Program-made: the position numbers and the translations under genes
The notes under the pieces: model-generated
Told to the model about the DNA's origin: nothing
What the model saw: the letters and a program-made list of their open reading frames with translations, nothing else
The model's database searches: none
In this document: one piece after another, positions 8,590 through 17,746 of the stretch
Layout: the number at the start of each line of letters is the position of its first letter
Position numbering within the stretch: position 1 is the stretch's first letter
From: Limisphaera sp049537155
Lineage (GTDB): Bacteria; Verrucomicrobiota; Verrucomicrobiia; Limisphaerales; Limisphaeraceae
NCBI RefSeq assembly: GCF_049537155.1
Contig: NZ_JBMVQZ010000006.1
Location: 136,534 to 200,533 of the forward strand
Direction: 5' to 3'
Length of the DNA stretch: 64,000 nt

Positions 8590-10325
8590 GCGGGTTGTTT
8601 CGGGTTCTCGGCGAGGGCGTCCAGGTGCTGTTCGATCTGGGTGACCCGGAGAACCTCTTCGATCGTGGTGATCCCTTGCTTGACCTTGTTCCAACCGTCG
8701 GCGCGGAGGGTGCGCATGCCCAGTTCGATGGCCTTCTGGGCGATGGTGGAGGCCGGGGCCCGGCTCATGACGAGGGACCGGATCGGTTCGCTGACGACCA
8801 GCAACTCGTAGATGCCGGTGCGGCCCTGGTAGCCGAGCTGGCGGCATTCCTCGCATCCGGCGCCGTGGTAGAATCTGGCGGTCTCGATGTCCTCGGCCGG
8901 AAAGCCGATGCGCTGGAGGTACTCCTTCTCGACCTTTTGCTCGGTTTTGCAGAGCGGGCAGATGGTGCGGACCAGCCGTTGCGCCATGATCGCCTCCACC
9001 GAAGAGGCCACCAGGAACGGTTCAATGCCCATGTCAATCAACCGCGTGAACGCGCTGGGTGCATCGTTGGTGTGGAGGGTGGAGAACACCAGGTGACCGG
9101 TCAGGGCGGCGCGAATGGCGATCTCGGCCGTCTCCAGGTCACGGATCTCTCCCACCATGATCACGTTGGGGTCCTGGCGGAGGATGTGGCGCAAACCGAC
9201 CGCGAAGGTCAGGCCGATCTCGGGTCGGACCGCGATCTGGTTGATGCCCTTCAACTCGTATTCGACCGGTTCCTCGATGGTGATGATGCGCTTGTGAACC
9301 GAGTTGATGGTGCTGAGGAAGGCGTAGAGTGAGGTGGACTTTCCGGAGCCGGTGGGCCCGGTGACCAGGAAGATGCCGTGCGGCTTGACGATGAGCTCGC
9401 GGATGAGGGCTTCGTCCCGCGGGGAGAACCCCAGCTTGTCCAGGCTCAGAAAGATCTTGCCGCGGGTCAGCAACCGCAGGCTCACGCTCTCGCCATAGAC
9501 GGTGGGTACGGTGGAGACGCGGATGTCAATCTCCTCGCCCTGGATGCGGACGTTGATGCGACCGTCCTGGGGGAGGCGCTTTTCGGCGATGTTCATCCCG
9601 CTCATGACCTTGATGCGGGAGATGATGGCCGATTGGAACCGCTTCAGTTGCGGTGGCATGGGAATTTGATGGAGGATGCCATCAATCCGGTTGCGGATGC
9701 GCAGTTCGTCCTCCGCCGGCTCGAAGTGGATGTCGGTGGCCCGGTTGCGGTACGCCTCCCAGATGACCTGATTGACGAATTTGATGACGCTGGCCTCCTG
9801 GTCGCCCTCGGTGATTTCCTTGTTCTCGCTGACGAGCAGTTCGATGGGTTCCTCCTCGGCCATCTCGTCGAGGGTCTCGGCACCGACGCCGTAGTACTTT
9901 TTGAGGGCTTTCTCGATGTCGCCGCGGGTGGCAAGGGCGAACTGGACGGGTTGCCGCGCGTCGAACTGGACGGCGTTGAGCATGGCGGTGTCGAAGGGGT
10001 TGCTCACGGCCACCTGCAACAGGCCGTCGTTGCGCTGCACGGGCATGACGGTGTGCTGGAAGGCGACCTTGGTGGAAAGCCCCTTGCGGGCTTCGGGCGG
10101 GATGTTGATGCGGCCCAGCTCGAGAAACGGCCAGTCCAGAGCCTGGGCCAGTCGCCGGAGCAACGCCTCCTCGCTGAGGCCGCGTTCCCGGGCTGCGAAG
10201 GCGGGAAAGGACTCGTTCGAACCGTTGGCCGCCGCCAAGCGCCAACTCCGGACCAGGTCTTCCACCGTTTCTGGTGGGACCTCCAGCGCCCGGCTCAGGA
10301 CATTTTGCAAACCGAGGTAACCCAT
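8574..10325 (-). CDS. gspE: Type II secretion / type IV pilus assembly ATPase
   Basis: A 583-residue GspE/PilB ATPase that powers pseudopilus or pilus assembly from the cytoplasmic face. The N-terminal domain is of the GspE-II type (AALRRLAQALDWPFLELGRI..); then come Walker A GPTGSGKST near residue 325, the Asp box, Walker B MVGEIRDLETAEIA and the His box TLHTNDAPSA. A zinc-binding tetracysteine (CPLC ... CEEC) near residues 455-495 is typical. The ATG at 10325 was chosen because TAGGAAAA lies about 8 bases upstream and the product then starts MGYLGLQNVLSRAL. It is the first gene of the visible operon; gspF and pseudopilin genes are not in the window. Confidence 0.95.
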   Translation of the reverse strand: MGYLGLQNVLSRALEVPPETVEDLVRSWRLAAANGSNESFPAFAARERGLSEEALLRRLAQALDWPFLELGRINIPPEARKGLSTKVAFQHTVMPVQRNDGLLQVAVSNPFDTAMLNAVQFDARQPVQFALATRGDIEKALKKYYGVGAETLDEMAEEEPIELLVSENKEITEGDQEASVIKFVNQVIWEAYRNRATDIHFEPAEDELRIRNRIDGILHQIPMPPQLKRFQSAIISRIKVMSGMNIAEKRLPQDGRINVRIQGEEIDIRVSTVPTVYGESVSLRLLTRGKIFLSLDKLGFSPRDEALIRELIVKPHGIFLVTGPTGSGKSTSLYAFLSTINSVHKRIITIEEPVEYELKGINQIAVRPEIGLTFAVGLRHILRQDPNVIMVGEIRDLETAEIAIRAALTGHLVFSTLHTNDAPSAFTRLIDMGIEPFLVASSVEAIMAQRLVRTICPLCKTEQKVEKEYLQRIGFPAEDIETARFYHGAGCEECRQLGYQGRTGIYELLVVSEPIRSLVMSRAPASTIAQKAIELGMRTLRADGWNKVKQGITTIEEVLRVTQIEQHLDALAENPKQPAWARA

Positions 10326-10508
10326 CGGTGACGTTTTCCTACTCGCTGGGGGAAACACCCCTGAGAGCGGAAAGTTGCGCGGAAATCCCGCGTGCTGCCG
10401 GGGTGTCTCTGGCCATGACTCCCGCACGGGTGGGTCCCCGTCCGCAGCGGAAGGGGTCCGGGTGGCGAACCGGCACCGGGCGGGCGCGTTGTGAGGAGCG
10501 AACGTCCG

Positions 10509-11501
10509 TCACGGATTCAGGTAATCGGCCGGTTTTCGGCCCCGGATAAAGCGGTCGAAGCCGAACATGGAGGGACGATACTCGCCCACGGGGGTGACGT
10601 CAGCGTGTTCGGGCACCGGTTTGCCGGTGAGCCAATAGCAGGCGTTGACGAGCAGGCGGCGGAGATTCTCGTCCTGGAGATCCACCGCTGCGCCGATGGT
10701 GGAGGTGAGGGCCCGGGTGACCGCGCCGTTGGGCCAGGTGTAATCGCGGATCCACACCAGTGGCATGAGCGGTTTGTCATAATGGGGCGGGGCATCGGGT
10801 CGCATGCCGCGCAGGACCAACCCGTGCATGAGCACGGTGTCGGTGGGTCGGAGATGGCGCACGGCGTACACATCGGTCGGTCCCCAGACAGTTCGCACGC
10901 CTCGCAGCACGGGATGATCGGCATGGCGCCCGTCCACGAGGCCGCGGGTGCTTTCCCGACCGTGCTCGCCGTGGTGGGCGACCCAGGTTTCGCCCAGGAC
11001 CTGCTGGCCGAAACCACCCGGCCAGGTCCGGCTGCGCCAGTCGAAGTGTGCGTAGGGGCTGCCCGGGTTGCGGCTGTACTGGAAGGCATGGGTGGCCGTG
11101 CGGAGCGCCACGATGGGTTTGCCCGCATGGAGGTACTCCACGAAATGCCGCATGTCAGCGTCGGGCAGCTCCCGGAAGCGAAACTGCAGGATCACCAGGT
11201 CGGCCCGGTCCAGCAGGTGCATGCCCGGGACATTGGTTTGGTTGTTGGGGTCGATCGTTCCGTCGTCCGGGTTTTGGGAGAAGAGGACGGTGGAACGGAA
11301 CCCGTGTCGTTCGGCCAGCAGGCGCGCCAGCATGGGCAGACCCTCTTCGGACCGGTATTCCTCGTCGCCGGCCAGCAGGACGATGTGGCGCGGTGCGGAA
11401 TCGCGCCGGTCTCGGGGCTCGAAGGTGATCCAGGGATCTGCGGCCAGGACCGGCAGGGTCAGGACCCACGCGACCAAGAAGATCACGGGTGCCGGTTTCA
11501 T
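10509..11501 (-). CDS. ThuA-like domain protein, exported
   Basis: A 330-residue protein with a signal peptide (MKPAPVIFLVAWVLTLPVLAA) and a ThuA-like class I glutamine-amidotransferase fold: HIVLLAGDEEYRSEEGLPMLARLL at the start, LVILQFRFRELPD, GKPIVALRTATHAF, then WGPTDVYAV and PLVWIRDY. In related proteins a His or Cys sits at the nucleophile elbow; here the elbow reads RTATHAF, without Cys, so amidotransferase chemistry is unlikely. ThuA-like proteins in this phylum often accompany secreted sugar dehydrogenases and hydrolases; the reaction is unknown. The ATG at 11501 overlaps the cimA stop as ATGA, so the two are translationally coupled despite no obvious functional link. Confidence 0.8.
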   Translation of the reverse strand: MKPAPVIFLVAWVLTLPVLAADPWITFEPRDRRDSAPRHIVLLAGDEEYRSEEGLPMLARLLAERHGFRSTVLFSQNPDDGTIDPNNQTNVPGMHLLDRADLVILQFRFRELPDADMRHFVEYLHAGKPIVALRTATHAFQYSRNPGSPYAHFDWRSRTWPGGFGQQVLGETWVAHHGEHGRESTRGLVDGRHADHPVLRGVRTVWGPTDVYAVRHLRPTDTVLMHGLVLRGMRPDAPPHYDKPLMPLVWIRDYTWPNGAVTRALTSTIGAAVDLQDENLRRLLVNACYWLTGKPVPEHADVTPVGEYRPSMFGFDRFIRGRKPADYLNP

Positions 11502-13102
11502 GAGGCGGCCTTGGACGGTTTGCGGGAGCGGAGCCGGCCCCTGCGGATCAGGGCGTATTCGAGGCTGTCGGCCAGGGCCTGGAGACTGGCCTCCACGATG
11601 TTCTCGCTGACGCCCACGGTGCCCCATTCTTCGCGGCCGTCGGTGGACTCGATGAGGACCCGGGTCTTGGCCGCGGTGCCGGAGGCGCTGTCGAGGATGC
11701 GCACCTTGTAATCGGTGAGGCGCACCCTGCGCAATTCGGGGAAGGAACGCACCAAGGCGGCGCGGAGGGCGCCGTCCAGCGCGTTCACGGGGCCGTCACC
11801 CTCGGCCACGGTGTGATGGACGTGGTTGCCCACCCGAACTTTGACCGTGGCTTCACAGATGGATTCCTGCGCATCGCGCCGCATCGAGACGTGGTAGGTC
11901 TCGACGGTGAAGAGCAGGGAGGGATTATGCTCCAGGACGCCGCGGATGAGCAGGGCCAGGGAGGCCGGGGCGGCCTCGTACTCGTAGCCCTGATGCTCGC
12001 GTTCCTTGACCAGGCGAAGGATTTCGCGGACCTCGGGCGTGTCGGGATTGAGCCGGAAACCCAGTTCCTGGGCCTTCATGAGAATGTTGCTTCGGCCGGC
12101 CAGGTCGCTCACCAGTACGGTGCGGCTGTTGCCCACCAGCGCAGGGTCGATGTGCTCGTAACTGGCGGTGAGTTTCTGCACGGCATTGACGTGGGTGCCT
12201 CCCTTGTGTGCGAAGGCGGCGGAGCCAACCCAGGGTTGGCGCGGATTGGGCCGGAGATTGGCGATTTCGTCCACGAAATGGGACAGCTCCTTGAGCTTGC
12301 GAAGCGAACGCCGGGGCACGGTCCGCAAGCCCATTTTGAAGGTCAGACAGGGAATGACGCTGGTGAGATTGCAATTGCCGGTGCGCTCGCCGTACCCGTT
12401 GATCGTGCCCTGTACGTGGACGGCGCCGGCCTCCACGGCGGCCAGCGCGTTGGCCACCCCCAGGCCGATGTCGTCGTGGGTGTGGATGCCCACCGGACAG
12501 CGGAGGCTGCGCACCGCCTCCGCGGTGACCTCGGCCACCTCGCGCATCAGCGAGCCGCCGTTGGTGTCGCAGATCACCACCAGATCCGCTCCGGCTTCGG
12601 CCGCCGCCTGCAGCGTGGCCATCGCGTAGTCGCGATCGAGTTTGTACCCGTCAATGCAGTGTTCGGCATCGTAGATGACCATCCGGCCGTGGTCCTTGAG
12701 GAACCGGACGGTCTCGCGGATCATGGCCAGGTTTTCCTCGGGCCGGCACCGGAGGACCTCCCGCACATGGAGCAGGGAGGTCTTGCCGTAGATGGTGACC
12801 ACCGGGGTCTCAGCCTCCAGCAGGAGCCGGACCTGTTCGTCCTGGTCCACCGGGATTCCCTTGCGCCGCGTGGAGCCGAAAGCGGCCAGACGCGCGTGCT
12901 TCCAGCGCCGGCGCCTCGCCTGGGCGAAGAACTCGATGTCCTTGGGATTGCTGCCGGGCCAGCCGCCCTCGATGTAGTGCACACCGAAGGCGTCCAGCCG
13001 CTCGGCAATGCGCAACTTGTCGTGGACGGAAAAGTTGATGCCCTCGCCCTGGCTGCCGTCTCGCAGCGTGGTGTCGTAAATCTCGACCGACCGTTGTTTC
13101 AT
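11498..13102 (-). CDS. cimA: (R)-citramalate synthase
   Basis: A 534-residue member of the LeuA/CimA family, which condenses acetyl-CoA with pyruvate to citramalate and so feeds isoleucine synthesis. The DRE-TIM barrel begins VEIYDTTLRDGSQGEGINF and has the metal-binding HTHDDIGLG motif, the NGYGERTGNCNL loop and SAFAHKGGTHVNAV. The C-terminal regulatory domain (TDYKVRILDSASGTAAKTRVLIES) is typical of the CimA group rather than LeuA. The upstream bases are AT-rich for this genome and contain TTGACG on the minus strand, but no good -10 at standard spacing. The ThuA-like gene overlaps its stop by four bases. Confidence 0.95.
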   Translation of the reverse strand: MKQRSVEIYDTTLRDGSQGEGINFSVHDKLRIAERLDAFGVHYIEGGWPGSNPKDIEFFAQARRRRWKHARLAAFGSTRRKGIPVDQDEQVRLLLEAETPVVTIYGKTSLLHVREVLRCRPEENLAMIRETVRFLKDHGRMVIYDAEHCIDGYKLDRDYAMATLQAAAEAGADLVVICDTNGGSLMREVAEVTAEAVRSLRCPVGIHTHDDIGLGVANALAAVEAGAVHVQGTINGYGERTGNCNLTSVIPCLTFKMGLRTVPRRSLRKLKELSHFVDEIANLRPNPRQPWVGSAAFAHKGGTHVNAVQKLTASYEHIDPALVGNSRTVLVSDLAGRSNILMKAQELGFRLNPDTPEVREILRLVKEREHQGYEYEAAPASLALLIRGVLEHNPSLLFTVETYHVSMRRDAQESICEATVKVRVGNHVHHTVAEGDGPVNALDGALRAALVRSFPELRRVRLTDYKVRILDSASGTAAKTRVLIESTDGREEWGTVGVSENIVEASLQALADSLEYALIRRGRLRSRKPSKAAS

Positions 13103-13297
13103 CTTGTCCGCTCGTTTAAAGACATATTGCTACGTCAAAACGGCCCGAAGGGAAAGCCGATTGTCGGGGCGTGGATGGCATGGTTCCGGGCTGCAAGGAC
13201 GATGGGGCGCAACATTCCGGGATCGGACCGGCTCCCCCACCAAGGGCCGTCCCCCGGGGCGGGCATGGAGCGTGGCGGTCCGGGGCGCCTGCGGCTC

Positions 13298-13327
13298 TTG
13301 ACAGCAATGCGGGGGCACGCCCATCTT
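13298..13327 (+). promoter_or_regulatory. Candidate promoter of tRNA-Lys
   Basis: A perfect TTGACA (13298-13303) is followed after 18 bases by CATCTT (three of six matches to TATAAT), 17 bases before the tRNA 5' end. The -35 is strong and the -10 weak, so this is only a candidate. Confidence 0.4.
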
Positions 13328-13344
13328 GTTGTCGGTTCGAAGGT

Positions 13345-13420
13345 GCCTCGGTAGCTCAGTTGGTAGAGCAGCTGACTCTTAATCAGTAGGTCCCAGGTTC
13401 GAGTCCTGGCCGGGGCACCA
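13345..13420 (+). tRNA. tRNA-Lys (anticodon CUU)
   Basis: A 76-base class I tRNA. Acceptor arm GCCTCGG pairs with CCGGGGC (one G-U), followed by A and an encoded CCA. The D arm is TAGCTCAGTTGGTAGAGC, the anticodon loop CTCTTAA gives CUU, and the T arm CCAGGTTCGAGTCCTGG is canonical. It decodes AAG, the favoured lysine codon in a GC-rich genome. Confidence 0.97.
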
Positions 13421-13586
13421 AATCTTTTTGGTTCCGGATTTTCCCTCCCTCTGTTCGTGAATGTCCGCCTTCGCATGCCAGTTGCCGGGGCTGGGAGCCT
13501 GTTTTCTGTGGCGATGTTCCCTCGCCTGATCCCGTGGGCCGGCGTTGTCAGGGGTGGCCGGGGCCGGTTTGAGGTTGCCCTGAAGC

Positions 13587-14738
13587 GTGTGCCGAAGCGA
13601 TAACGGCGGCGTGGCGTTGCGCGTGCTCATCTGTCCGGACAAGTTCAAGGGTTCGCTGACGGCCGTGGAGGTGTGCAAAGCCCTGGCCCGTGGCTGGCTT
13701 CGGGCACGGCCCCGGGACGTATTGGATCTGCTGCCGGTGAGCGACGGTGGAGACGGCTTCGGGGACGTCTGCCGCCGGTTGGTCGGAGCTCGCACGCGCT
13801 CCTTGCAAACGGTGGACGCTGCGGGCTGCCCGTTGCGGGCGCGTTGGTGGTGGTGCCGGACGCGGCGGCTGGCAATCTTGGAATCGGCGGCCGTCATCGG
13901 CCTGGCGTTGCTGCCGAAAGGTCGGTTTCATCCTTTCGAGCTGGACACGGCCGGGCTGGGACGGGCTCTGCAGAAGGTGGCGGCGCAGGGTGCCCGCAGG
14001 ATCCTGGTGGGCCTGGGCGGCAGTGCGACCAACGACGCCGGGTTCGGCCTGGCGCGGGTCTTGGGATGGCGATTCCTCGATTCGGCCGGCAGGGAACTGA
14101 CCCGGTGGACGGATCTGGATCGGCTCGCGTGCGTGGAGCGGCCTGTGAAAGGGTTCCCCTGGCGGGCCTTGCAGGTCGCGGCGGACGTGACGAATCCGTT
14201 GTCGGGTCCGCGGGGGGCCACACGAGTGTACGGCCCGCAGAAGGGCCTGCGGCCCGCAGACCTTGCCCGGGCTGAGCAGTGTCTGCGGCGGTTGGCACGC
14301 GTCATGGAAGATCTGACGGGCCGGCCACTGTCCCGGGTGCCGGGCGCAGGTGCGGCTGGTGGACTCGGATTCGGGTTCCTGGCATTCGCCGGTGCCGAGC
14401 TGGTGCCGGGATTCGACTGGGTGGCCGAGCGGGCCCGTCTGGAGCAGCGGCTGCGCCGGGCCGACCTGGTGCTGACGGGTGAGGGGTCCATGGATCGGTC
14501 CACGGTGATGGGCAAGGGAGTGGGCGAGATCGCCCGGCGCTGCCGTCGGAAGCAAAAACCTTGTCTCGCCTTTGTGGGCAGTTTCCAGCCCTGGGGCGGT
14601 CATGCGCGATGGTTCCGGCGGGTCTACGCGCTGCTGGACGTGGTGCCGGAAAAGGTGGCATTCGCCCGCCCGGCCGGGGTGCTGGAGCAACTGGCCGAAC
14701 AGGCGGCCCGGGAATGGACCACGGAATCCGCCGGGTGA
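13587..14738 (+). CDS. glxK: Glycerate kinase (type I)
   Basis: A product of about 375-383 residues of the GlxK/GarK family, which phosphorylates D-glycerate to 2-phosphoglycerate, linking glycerate or glyoxylate use to glycolysis. The family start LRVLICPDKFKGSLTAVEV is followed by LLPVSDGGDGF, LVGLGGSATNDAGFG, VAADVTNPLSGPRGATRVYGPQKG, GAGAAGGLGFG and VLTGEGSMDRST, all landmarks of the fold. No ATG precedes the conserved block: GTG at 13587 or GTG at 13611 (VALRVLICPDKF) are the options, and the second gives the usual length. It converges on the FKP gene, with 43 bases between the two stops. Confidence 0.93.
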   Translation: MCRSDNGGVALRVLICPDKFKGSLTAVEVCKALARGWLRARPRDVLDLLPVSDGGDGFGDVCRRLVGARTRSLQTVDAAGCPLRARWWWCRTRRLAILESAAVIGLALLPKGRFHPFELDTAGLGRALQKVAAQGARRILVGLGGSATNDAGFGLARVLGWRFLDSAGRELTRWTDLDRLACVERPVKGFPWRALQVAADVTNPLSGPRGATRVYGPQKGLRPADLARAEQCLRRLARVMEDLTGRPLSRVPGAGAAGGLGFGFLAFAGAELVPGFDWVAERARLEQRLRRADLVLTGEGSMDRSTVMGKGVGEIARRCRRKQKPCLAFVGSFQPWGGHARWFRRVYALLDVVPEKVAFARPAGVLEQLAEQAAREWTTESAG

Positions 14739-14781
14739 ACGGTCCGGCGCGACCTTCCGGGCCGTACCATCGCGGCCGCCC

Positions 14782-17670
14782 TCAGCTGCGGGTCACTTGA
14801 AGGCCCGTGGAGGAGATGCTGAAGTTGACAAATCGCGCGCGCGGGTTCGGCGGCCGCCGGGTGAGCGCCTCCCGGATCCGTGCAGCCGCCGCCGGATCGC
14901 GCGCGATCATGAACAGATACCCGCCGCCGCCCGCGCCGGCCAGTTTGGCCGCAGCCAGATTGGGCGCCACGGTGTCGAGGATCGCCCGGACCTGGGGCGG
15001 GTTGGTGGCGGGATCGAGGGCTTGGTTGAGGCGCCAGCTCTCGCGGACGGTCTCGCAAAGCCCTTCGAAATCGCATCGTTGTACGGCCAGGGCACCGCGA
15101 CGCGCGTTCTGACCGATCTCCTCCAGAAGGGCCAGGTGCCTGGGCGAGTTGAGAAACACCGCGCGCACGATTTCGCCGAGGATGTTCCATGCCAGCCGGG
15201 TGATGCCGGTGTAGTACAGCAGGCAACAGGCGGAGGTTGCCGGGGACTCGAACAAGTGCTGGGGCAGCCAGTGGATCTGCGGGCTCTGACGCAGGCCGGG
15301 GGCGGTCTCGATCAGTTTGATTCCGCGCTCGATGGCCCCGAGTTGGTCCTGCCACCCGCCTCCGGTGCCGAGGAGCTGTTCCAGCACCAGCGTGCGATGG
15401 GAGAGCGTCTCACGATCCCAACCCAGACCGCAGAGGTCCGAGAGTGCGGCCAGCAGGGTGGCGGCCAGGATGCTGCTGGTGCCGAGTCCGCTGCCCTTGG
15501 GCACGGCGGCGACCAACGACAATTCGATGCCGCCCCCGAACTCCCGAAGTTGTTGTTCGAGGGATTCGAACCCGCCGTGCACATGAAACCGTGGCGAGAA
15601 ACCGGCCAGCGCCAGAGCGGCGCGTGCCAGCGCGAACGGGCTGCCCGGATCCGCGTGGTTCTCCAGCTCGGCATAGGTCCGCACCCGTTCTTCAGCGCTG
15701 AGGTCAATGGACCGAATCACCACCACGGGTTCGGGGATGCACTTGGCAAAAACCTGCAGGGGCGGTTGCCCGTTGAGATCCACCGCGAGGTTCAGAACCC
15801 GGCCGCCGTGTTCGAGGCAGTAGGGTGGCGTGTCCGTCCAACCACCGGCCAGGTCCACCCGCACCGGACAGCGCGCCCACACGATCTGATCCTCCTGAAT
15901 GGAACGAACCGGATGCACGGGAAGGACCCTGGCTTCACGCACCAGCATCTCCCGGAGCCGTTCGAAGGCCTCCTGTTCCCGCCGTTCCCAGCCGGGCTCG
16001 CCGCGGTGCCGGGCCCATGCCGCCTGGAACATGGCCTCGCGCGCGGCGTGCAGCGGCGGGTCGTCGGGACCGAAAAGAACAGGGTCGGGTCGCTGTGCGT
16101 TCCCGGCAGCCAGCCGGGCCGCCGATTCCAGGTCGAGCCGGTAAAAGACGCTCTCTCGCGCGTGCTTCCGGAGGGCCGTGAGGGCTTCGCGGCGCAGGCA
16201 GGCCCGTTGCGCGTAAAGGCGCCTCGGATTGCAACGGCGCAACAGGTCGGCGGCGGACAGGCGCGGTCCGCCGAGCCATTGCCGGGCCCGGCGCTGCGAT
16301 CCGGGTGAATCGGCCCGCCACAACCATTCGATCAAACCCGGATCGAGATCCGTCTCTCGCAGGAGGGGGAAAAGCGGACATTGGTGGATGTCCATGCCGG
16401 CCGGCCACGCCAGCACTCGGGGGGAGATCCCGCGCTCTTCCAGCCATTGAAGAAACGGCCGCCCCAGCCAGAACGTGCCGGGATCGTCCCAAGGGCCCTC
16501 AAACAGGTCGGCAAATCCGTACGCCCGGATGCACCAGAGATCGGCGTCCACCGGCACCATGTCCAGGCAGATCCCGGGCGGCAGGGTGAGTTTCCAATCG
16601 TTGGCCGGCACGCCTGTGAGCACGTGCTGATGCGCCAGGTGCCAGCGCGGGCCGATGACGCTGTTCTCGATCCACAAGGTGTGTCCCGCCTCGCGGTCCA
16701 ACGGGAGCCGCACCCGTGCGTTCTGCAGGACCTGGTCCGGATGCCGGTGTTCCTCCCAGTCAACCGGTAGCCGGTTCTGCAGGCTCACCACGGATTCCAC
16801 CATCTGTGCCGAGGTGCCGAAGGGATGGCACGCCGCGCCGGGCCACTCCACCACGGCGCAGCTCAGGGCGCGAATCTCCGGGTCGTCCAGGCGGGGGTCG
16901 GTCCCCAGGGCGGCGGTGAACGCGGCATGGAACGGACAGGGCTCGGCCCGACCGGCGCGGAAGATTCCTCTCGATTCCTCCCAGCCACAGCGGTGCATCA
17001 GGATGGAGACGGCCCTGGCGCTCAGCAGCCACACCCCGGTGTCCACTACGAAACGGTGGCTGGACGCAATCTGTCGAATCCGCGCCGCTGATGGCTTTTG
17101 CTCGGCAAAGGCCAGGCGCGACGGCTCGCGCCGGTGACAGAACAGCACCCCGAAATGTTGAGCCGTCTCCGGTGGGACCCGGATGCCGAGGACCACGACG
17201 TCCGCCTCGGGCAGCGCCGGCAGTCCCTCGGGACCCGGCCGGACCCAAACATCGCCGCGGCAGAGCACCAGACGAACGACATCGGGAGCTGCCCGCAGGA
17301 GGCGGTCCCACAGGGGTTCCTGTAGATCCAGCAGCGTCTGGTCGAGTCGTTGTCCCCGGCTCCACCGCAGCACCGGCACGGGCAGGAGGGATTTGCCCAC
17401 GGGCGCATAGGCGGGCAGGCGCCGGCTCTGTCCGCCCGCGTGGATCACCACGCGCCGGTCTGCCGCGAGCCACGAGGCAAAGGACATGCTCGAGCCGCTG
17501 GCGTGCCACGCCGCCGCCAAAAGATGGGCGGTGGCGCCCCCGGAACCGGGCGGCGGTCCGTCGGGATCCGCCGCGGCAAACCATTCCGGGCTCATGCGCC
17601 CTTCCAGTTCGGCAAACACCGGCGCCATGGCCGGAGGGAGCGAGATCAGGTACCGCGGTTGCATGAGCAT
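14782..17670 (-). CDS. fkp: Bifunctional L-fucokinase / GDP-L-fucose pyrophosphorylase (FKP)
   Basis: 962 residues, close to the length of Bacteroides FKP. The N-terminal part is a nucleotidyltransferase-like domain (VVIHAGGQSRRLPAYAPVGKSLLPVP), followed by a left-handed beta-helix-like middle. The C-terminal third is a GHMP kinase with GGWTDTPPYCLEHGG (about residue 611), the ATP loop VPKGSGLGTSSILAAT (about 728) and LAGAGGGGYLFM (about 915). FKP converts L-fucose to fucose-1-phosphate and then to GDP-fucose, so the cell can place fucose on its own glycans. The neighbouring glycosyltransferase on the same strand fits a glycan role. Starts at 17670 or 17664 are equivalent. A close relative, a heptose or fucose-like sugar kinase fusion, is possible. 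Confidence 0.88.
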   Translation of the reverse strand: MLMQPRYLISLPPAMAPVFAELEGRMSPEWFAAADPDGPPPGSGGATAHLLAAAWHASGSSMSFASWLAADRRVVIHAGGQSRRLPAYAPVGKSLLPVPVLRWSRGQRLDQTLLDLQEPLWDRLLRAAPDVVRLVLCRGDVWVRPGPEGLPALPEADVVVLGIRVPPETAQHFGVLFCHRREPSRLAFAEQKPSAARIRQIASSHRFVVDTGVWLLSARAVSILMHRCGWEESRGIFRAGRAEPCPFHAAFTAALGTDPRLDDPEIRALSCAVVEWPGAACHPFGTSAQMVESVVSLQNRLPVDWEEHRHPDQVLQNARVRLPLDREAGHTLWIENSVIGPRWHLAHQHVLTGVPANDWKLTLPPGICLDMVPVDADLWCIRAYGFADLFEGPWDDPGTFWLGRPFLQWLEERGISPRVLAWPAGMDIHQCPLFPLLRETDLDPGLIEWLWRADSPGSQRRARQWLGGPRLSAADLLRRCNPRRLYAQRACLRREALTALRKHARESVFYRLDLESAARLAAGNAQRPDPVLFGPDDPPLHAAREAMFQAAWARHRGEPGWERREQEAFERLREMLVREARVLPVHPVRSIQEDQIVWARCPVRVDLAGGWTDTPPYCLEHGGRVLNLAVDLNGQPPLQVFAKCIPEPVVVIRSIDLSAEERVRTYAELENHADPGSPFALARAALALAGFSPRFHVHGGFESLEQQLREFGGGIELSLVAAVPKGSGLGTSSILAATLLAALSDLCGLGWDRETLSHRTLVLEQLLGTGGGWQDQLGAIERGIKLIETAPGLRQSPQIHWLPQHLFESPATSACCLLYYTGITRLAWNILGEIVRAVFLNSPRHLALLEEIGQNARRGALAVQRCDFEGLCETVRESWRLNQALDPATNPPQVRAILDTVAPNLAAAKLAGAGGGGYLFMIARDPAAAARIREALTRRPPNPRARFVNFSISSTGLQVTRS

Positions 17671-17746
17671 CGGAGAAGAGAGCCCGGCCAGGGCGGGGGA
17701 CGCCGCGCAAACGAGTCCTCGCTTCCGGCTGGGCAGGTCGGGTTCA

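Noticed and set aside
13103..13344. T-box or other riboswitch upstream of cimA or around the tRNA-Lys
   Set aside because: No T-box motif or specifier-loop arrangement is visible; the conserved tRNA-like fold is the tRNA gene itself.
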